From NCBI RefSeq assembly GCF_029958905.1, contig NZ_CP124614.1, positions 3,100,001 to 3,164,000 of the forward strand: DNA of 64,000 nt. The letters run 5' to 3'. This stretch comes from Vibrio sp. YMD68 (lineage in GTDB: Bacteria; Pseudomonadota; Gammaproteobacteria; Enterobacterales; Vibrionaceae). Positions 61,451-64,000 of this stretch are shown here, in pieces. The translations under genes were made by a program, and so were the position numbers. The stretch's first letter is position 1, and every line of letters begins with the position of its first letter. The notes beneath the pieces were generated by a model. That model did no database searches and was not told the origin of the DNA. It was given only the letters and a program-made list of their open reading frames with translations.

Positions 61451-61489
61451 AATTCAATCGTCTAACTGGCTGTTCGTTTTATCTAGAGA

Positions 61490-62347
61490 TTAAAACTCAC
61501 CCACTGCAGCTTTCAGCTTTTTCATCGCATTCTTTTCTAGCTGACGAATTCGCTCCGCAGAAACGCTATACACTTCCGCCAATTCTTGCAATGTGGTTTT
61601 GTTGTCGTCTAACCAACGGGAACGAACAATATGCTGACTACGCTCATCTAAAGTCGCTAATGCTAAACCTAGTCGATTATTAGTATGAGCTTCCCAATTG
61701 TCGGCTTCAACATTATCCGCTAGGTCTGAGGACTGGTCTTCTAAATAGAGAACAGGCGCAGTATAAGAGTGGCCACTTTCATCATCATCATTTGGCATTT
61801 CAAACGTTGAATCTTGTGCAGCCAGGCGGGATTCCATCTCTCGTACTTCTGAAGGCTCAACACCTAACTCACGAGCAACCGTTTCGACTTCACCGTTATT
61901 AAACCAACCTAAACGCTTTTTCGATTTACGCAAATTGAAAAACAATTTACGTTGCGCTTTGGTCGTTGCAATCTTAACAATACGCCAGTTACGCAGTACG
62001 TACTCATGAATCTCAGCTTTAATCCAATGCACGGCAAAAGATACCAGACGAACACCCACTTCAGGATTAAAACGTTTTACGGCTTTCATCAAGCCAATAT
62101 TGCCTTCTTGAACAAGATCGGCCATTGGCAAGCCATAACCGGAGTATCCACGAGCAACGTGAACAACAAATCTCAGGTGCGACAATATAAGACCTTTTGC
62201 GGCCTCAAGTTCACCTTTGTAGTGTAATCTTTCAGCGAGTTCGCGCTCTTCTTCCGCAGTCAGCATTGGGTAGCTGTGTGCTGAACGAATATAACTGTCT
62301 AAGCTATCTTGCGATACGACTGCCATCGAATACGTTTTAGTTGTCAT
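61490..62347 (-). CDS. rpoH: Heat-shock sigma factor RpoH (sigma 32)
   Basis: 285 aa. Region 2 with [20 protein letters not shown] and [20 protein letters not shown]; the RpoH box [20 protein letters not shown] (about 127-146), unique to this sigma group; region 4.2 [20 protein letters not shown]. Directs RNA polymerase to heat-shock promoters. Follows ftsX in the conserved ftsYEX-rpoH order. Confidence 0.97.
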   Translation of the reverse strand: MTTKTYSMAVVSQDSLDSYIRSAHSYPMLTAEEERELAERLHYKGELEAAKGLILSHLRFVVHVARGYSGYGLPMADLVQEGNIGLMKAVKRFNPEVGVRLVSFAVHWIKAEIHEYVLRNWRIVKIATTKAQRKLFFNLRKSKKRLGWFNNGEVETVARELGVEPSEVREMESRLAAQDSTFEMPNDDDESGHSYTAPVLYLEDQSSDLADNVEADNWEAHTNNRLGLALATLDERSQHIVRSRWLDDNKTTLQELAEVYSVSAERIRQLEKNAMKKLKAAVGEF

Positions 62348-62514
62348 TCAATTCCTCATCAATCTCTGATCTGGATTATGGTTTTACCCCAACTGACTTG
62401 AACCGAAGATGAACAGCTTTCAAGCAGGGGATAATTATTATGCACAAACGAATAAGTGTTACAAGCCAAAATAGCACACACTTTCATTTCTACCTAGGTT
62501 ACGACACTTGCCGC

Positions 62515-63483
62515 CTAAACTGGTTCAATTTCTTTTAAATGACGCTGTGCCGATACTTTTGCTGCAGCGCAACCCAGAATGAGACCAAGTATAATGAGCA
62601 ATAGAGATTCGTCCCAGCTAAGTCCGATTAATCTAAAGTGGCTATCATACAGCATGGCCAAATCTTCAACGGTACCATTAAGTAAAATGGTAATGAGCGC
62701 TGTGAGAATCCACGCGCATAACGCCCCTAATAAGCCAAACCACATCCCCGAATACACATACGGACGTAAAATAAAGCGGTTGGTTGCACCAATTAACTTC
62801 ATCGTTTGAATTTCATCTTTATTAGCCAACACATTGAAACGCAATGTATTGCCAACAATAAGAAAAACCGAAGAAAGCATAAGTAATGACAACGCTATCA
62901 CAATAACACTGATGAGCGCCTGAATCGCATCCAAACGAACCAACCAGTCTTCATCTAGTCGAATATCCGTTATTTCTTGTTGGGCTTTAAGGCTACCAAC
63001 AAGAGCTTTAATGAGATCGTTATCATCCTCACTCGGGGTAATAATCAACACACTTGGTAGCGAATAGTCATCCAATAGGCTTATCGCTTGTTCAAACCCA
63101 GCGTACTGGCTGAGATCATCAAGCCCCTGCTGAGAAGAGATGTAATCGACCTTCGCCACATTATCACGACTTTCTATTTCATCTTTTAGCACCATAATCC
63201 GAGCTTCAGGGGTCTGCTCAGCAAGGTATGCGCTTATCTGGGAAGGGCTTACCGCCGTATCCGCTACAGCAGCTATGTTTTTGCCTAACAGATACAAACA
63301 CGAAGGCATCGCCAGTGCCATTGAAATGACCGCCAAGGTGAGGAAATTCCCAAGAGGGCGTACCCACAACTCAGCAAATGAGCGCTTGGCTTGATTTAAA
63401 TGAGACTGGAAAAAGCCGATGGTTTTAAAAGGGCTTTGGACTCGTTTTTTTGCCGATTTTTTATTGCGAACATTACCGCCCAT
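62515..63483 (-). CDS. ftsX: Cell-division permease FtsX
   Basis: 322 aa from ATG 63483 (GAGG 9 bases upstream); a GTG-initiated frame from 63498 adds five residues. Lys/Arg-rich start, then four membrane helices (about 53-73, 190-215, 245-265, 290-312) with the large periplasmic loop between the first two (residues about 75-185), as needed for contact with amidase activators. Works with FtsE to trigger septal wall splitting. Overlaps ftsE by 11 bases. Confidence 0.95.
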   Translation of the reverse strand: MGGNVRNKKSAKKRVQSPFKTIGFFQSHLNQAKRSFAELWVRPLGNFLTLAVISMALAMPSCLYLLGKNIAAVADTAVSPSQISAYLAEQTPEARIMVLKDEIESRDNVAKVDYISSQQGLDDLSQYAGFEQAISLLDDYSLPSVLIITPSEDDNDLIKALVGSLKAQQEITDIRLDEDWLVRLDAIQALISVIVIALSLLMLSSVFLIVGNTLRFNVLANKDEIQTMKLIGATNRFILRPYVYSGMWFGLLGALCAWILTALITILLNGTVEDLAMLYDSHFRLIGLSWDESLLLIILGLILGCAAAKVSAQRHLKEIEPV

Positions 63484-64000
63484 AGTCTGAGACCTCACTT
63501 AAAAAGCCTTGATTCAGCTCTAAATGCCGATATTGAGGGCGAGTATTCACTAAGCCAATATCATGAGTCGCCAGTAATATCGTCACACCCGCTCGGTTAA
63601 ACTCTTCCAATAATCTCAATACACGATTCGATAATTCAGGATCGAGGTTACCGGTGGGCTCATCGGCCAATAATAAAGTAGGACGATTCACAACAGCACG
63701 CGCAATGCCAACACGCTGCTGCTCACCACCAGATAGCTGACTTGGTAAGCAACGGGCTTTATCTAGAAGGTCTGTTTTATCTAATGCTGCACTTACTCGA
63801 CGTTTAATGTCATGCTCTGAGATCGATTCAATGCGCATAGGAAGTGCTACGTTATCAAACACACTTCTGTCCATGAGTAGCCGGTGATCTTGGAAAACGA
63901 TGCCAATATTACGGCGTAAAAAAGGAATATCCTTATTTGGGATACGAGTGATATCGTGACCATTGAAACTGACTTTTCCATCTGTCGGTCGTTCAATCGC
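63473..64000 (-). CDS. ftsE: Cell-division ATPase FtsE (partial, runs off the right edge)
   Basis: The last 175 residues are in the window. Q-loop in [20 protein letters not shown] signature [16 protein letters not shown] and Walker [13 protein letters not shown] are visible, followed by the switch His in [10 protein letters not shown]. The start and Walker A lie beyond 64000. Pairs with FtsX as an ABC-type complex at the division ring. Its stop overlaps ftsX by 11 bases. Confidence 0.97.
   Translation of the reverse strand, partial: AIERPTDGKVSFNGHDITRIPNKDIPFLRRNIGIVFQDHRLLMDRSVFDNVALPMRIESISEHDIKRRVSAALDKTDLLDKARCLPSQLSGGEQQRVGIARAVVNRPTLLLADEPTGNLDPELSNRVLRLLEEFNRAGVTILLATHDIGLVNTRPQYRHLELNQGFLSEVSDYGR

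Noticed and set aside
1..64000. CRISPR array, tRNA or rRNA genes
   Set aside because: No regularly spaced 20-40 bp repeats beyond the three 16-mers at 17002, and no cloverleaf or rRNA sequence recognised.

Overview
The window looks like chromosome 1 of a marine Vibrio. The right-hand 15 kb (48.9-64.0 kb) carries a conserved gammaproteobacterial housekeeping set: yijD, fabR, sthA, a dinF-type MATE gene, lexA, plsB, ubiA, ubiC, a FliL-family gene, glpG, glpE, rpoH, ftsX and ftsE. The Hcp protein is close to V. cholerae Hcp from end to end, and the IS5-type remnant and mannitol-type PTS genes also fit Vibrionaceae. No tRNA, rRNA or CRISPR array was seen.

Everything left of about 48.8 kb reads as accessory DNA. 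Next to the integrase gene (47.35-48.63 kb) sits only the last 17 codons of trmA (about 48795-48848), ending towards yijD as trmA normally does. The rest of trmA is not in the window. An element has therefore probably integrated into the trmA 3' end, and its far end is either beyond position 1 or has been rearranged away.

Layout from left to right. (1) 1-2.1 kb: three small unknown genes, one a winged-helix protein, of mobile-element type. (2) 2.3-9.8 kb: a type I restriction-modification operon, hsdM-hsdS-X-hsdR on the minus strand, where X is an extra PD-(D/E)XK nuclease-like protein. (3) 9.9-10.4 kb: a tyrosine recombinase that breaks off inside its catalytic domain. (4) 10.4-16.9 kb: an orphan T6SS cluster (hcp, vgrG, DUF4123 adaptor, TseL-like lipase, TsiV1-like immunity, PAAR). 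(5) 17.5-25.2 kb: sugar genes, with a talB stub, an ascorbate-type PTS (EIIB-EIIC-EIIA) with a perfect CRP site, a kdgK pseudogene fused to an IS5 remnant, a glucoside-type EIIBC, a ManD/RspA-like dehydratase and a GntR regulator. (6) 25.6-29.7 kb: an hsdM remnant, two unknown small genes, and an MIX-LysM-pyocin DNase T6SS effector with an Im7/Im9-like immunity protein. (7) 30-32.6 kb: DUF805, HU, small unknowns and a LysM lipoprotein. (8) 33.5-41.9 kb: an eight-gene operon resembling E. coli cmtBA-yggPDC plus transketolase and class II aldolase; a 17-bp direct repeat at the lipoprotein stop codon and after an IS3 remnant brackets it. (9) 42.4-48.8 kb: a P4/PICI-like satellite (int, unknown, AlpA, DUF3987 YfjI-like, inovirus Gp2/YfjJ-like, DUF2787) with an AT-rich possible origin and a 36-aa membrane ORF.

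How it works together (inference): the island carries antiphage defence (type I R-M plus X), two interbacterial attack modules that would need a T6SS core encoded elsewhere, and carbohydrate uptake modules, punctuated by broken genes (int, talB, kdgK, hsdM, IS5, IS3, trmA) at nearly every joint. Functions are assigned by recognising motifs and family signatures by eye. No database search was possible.
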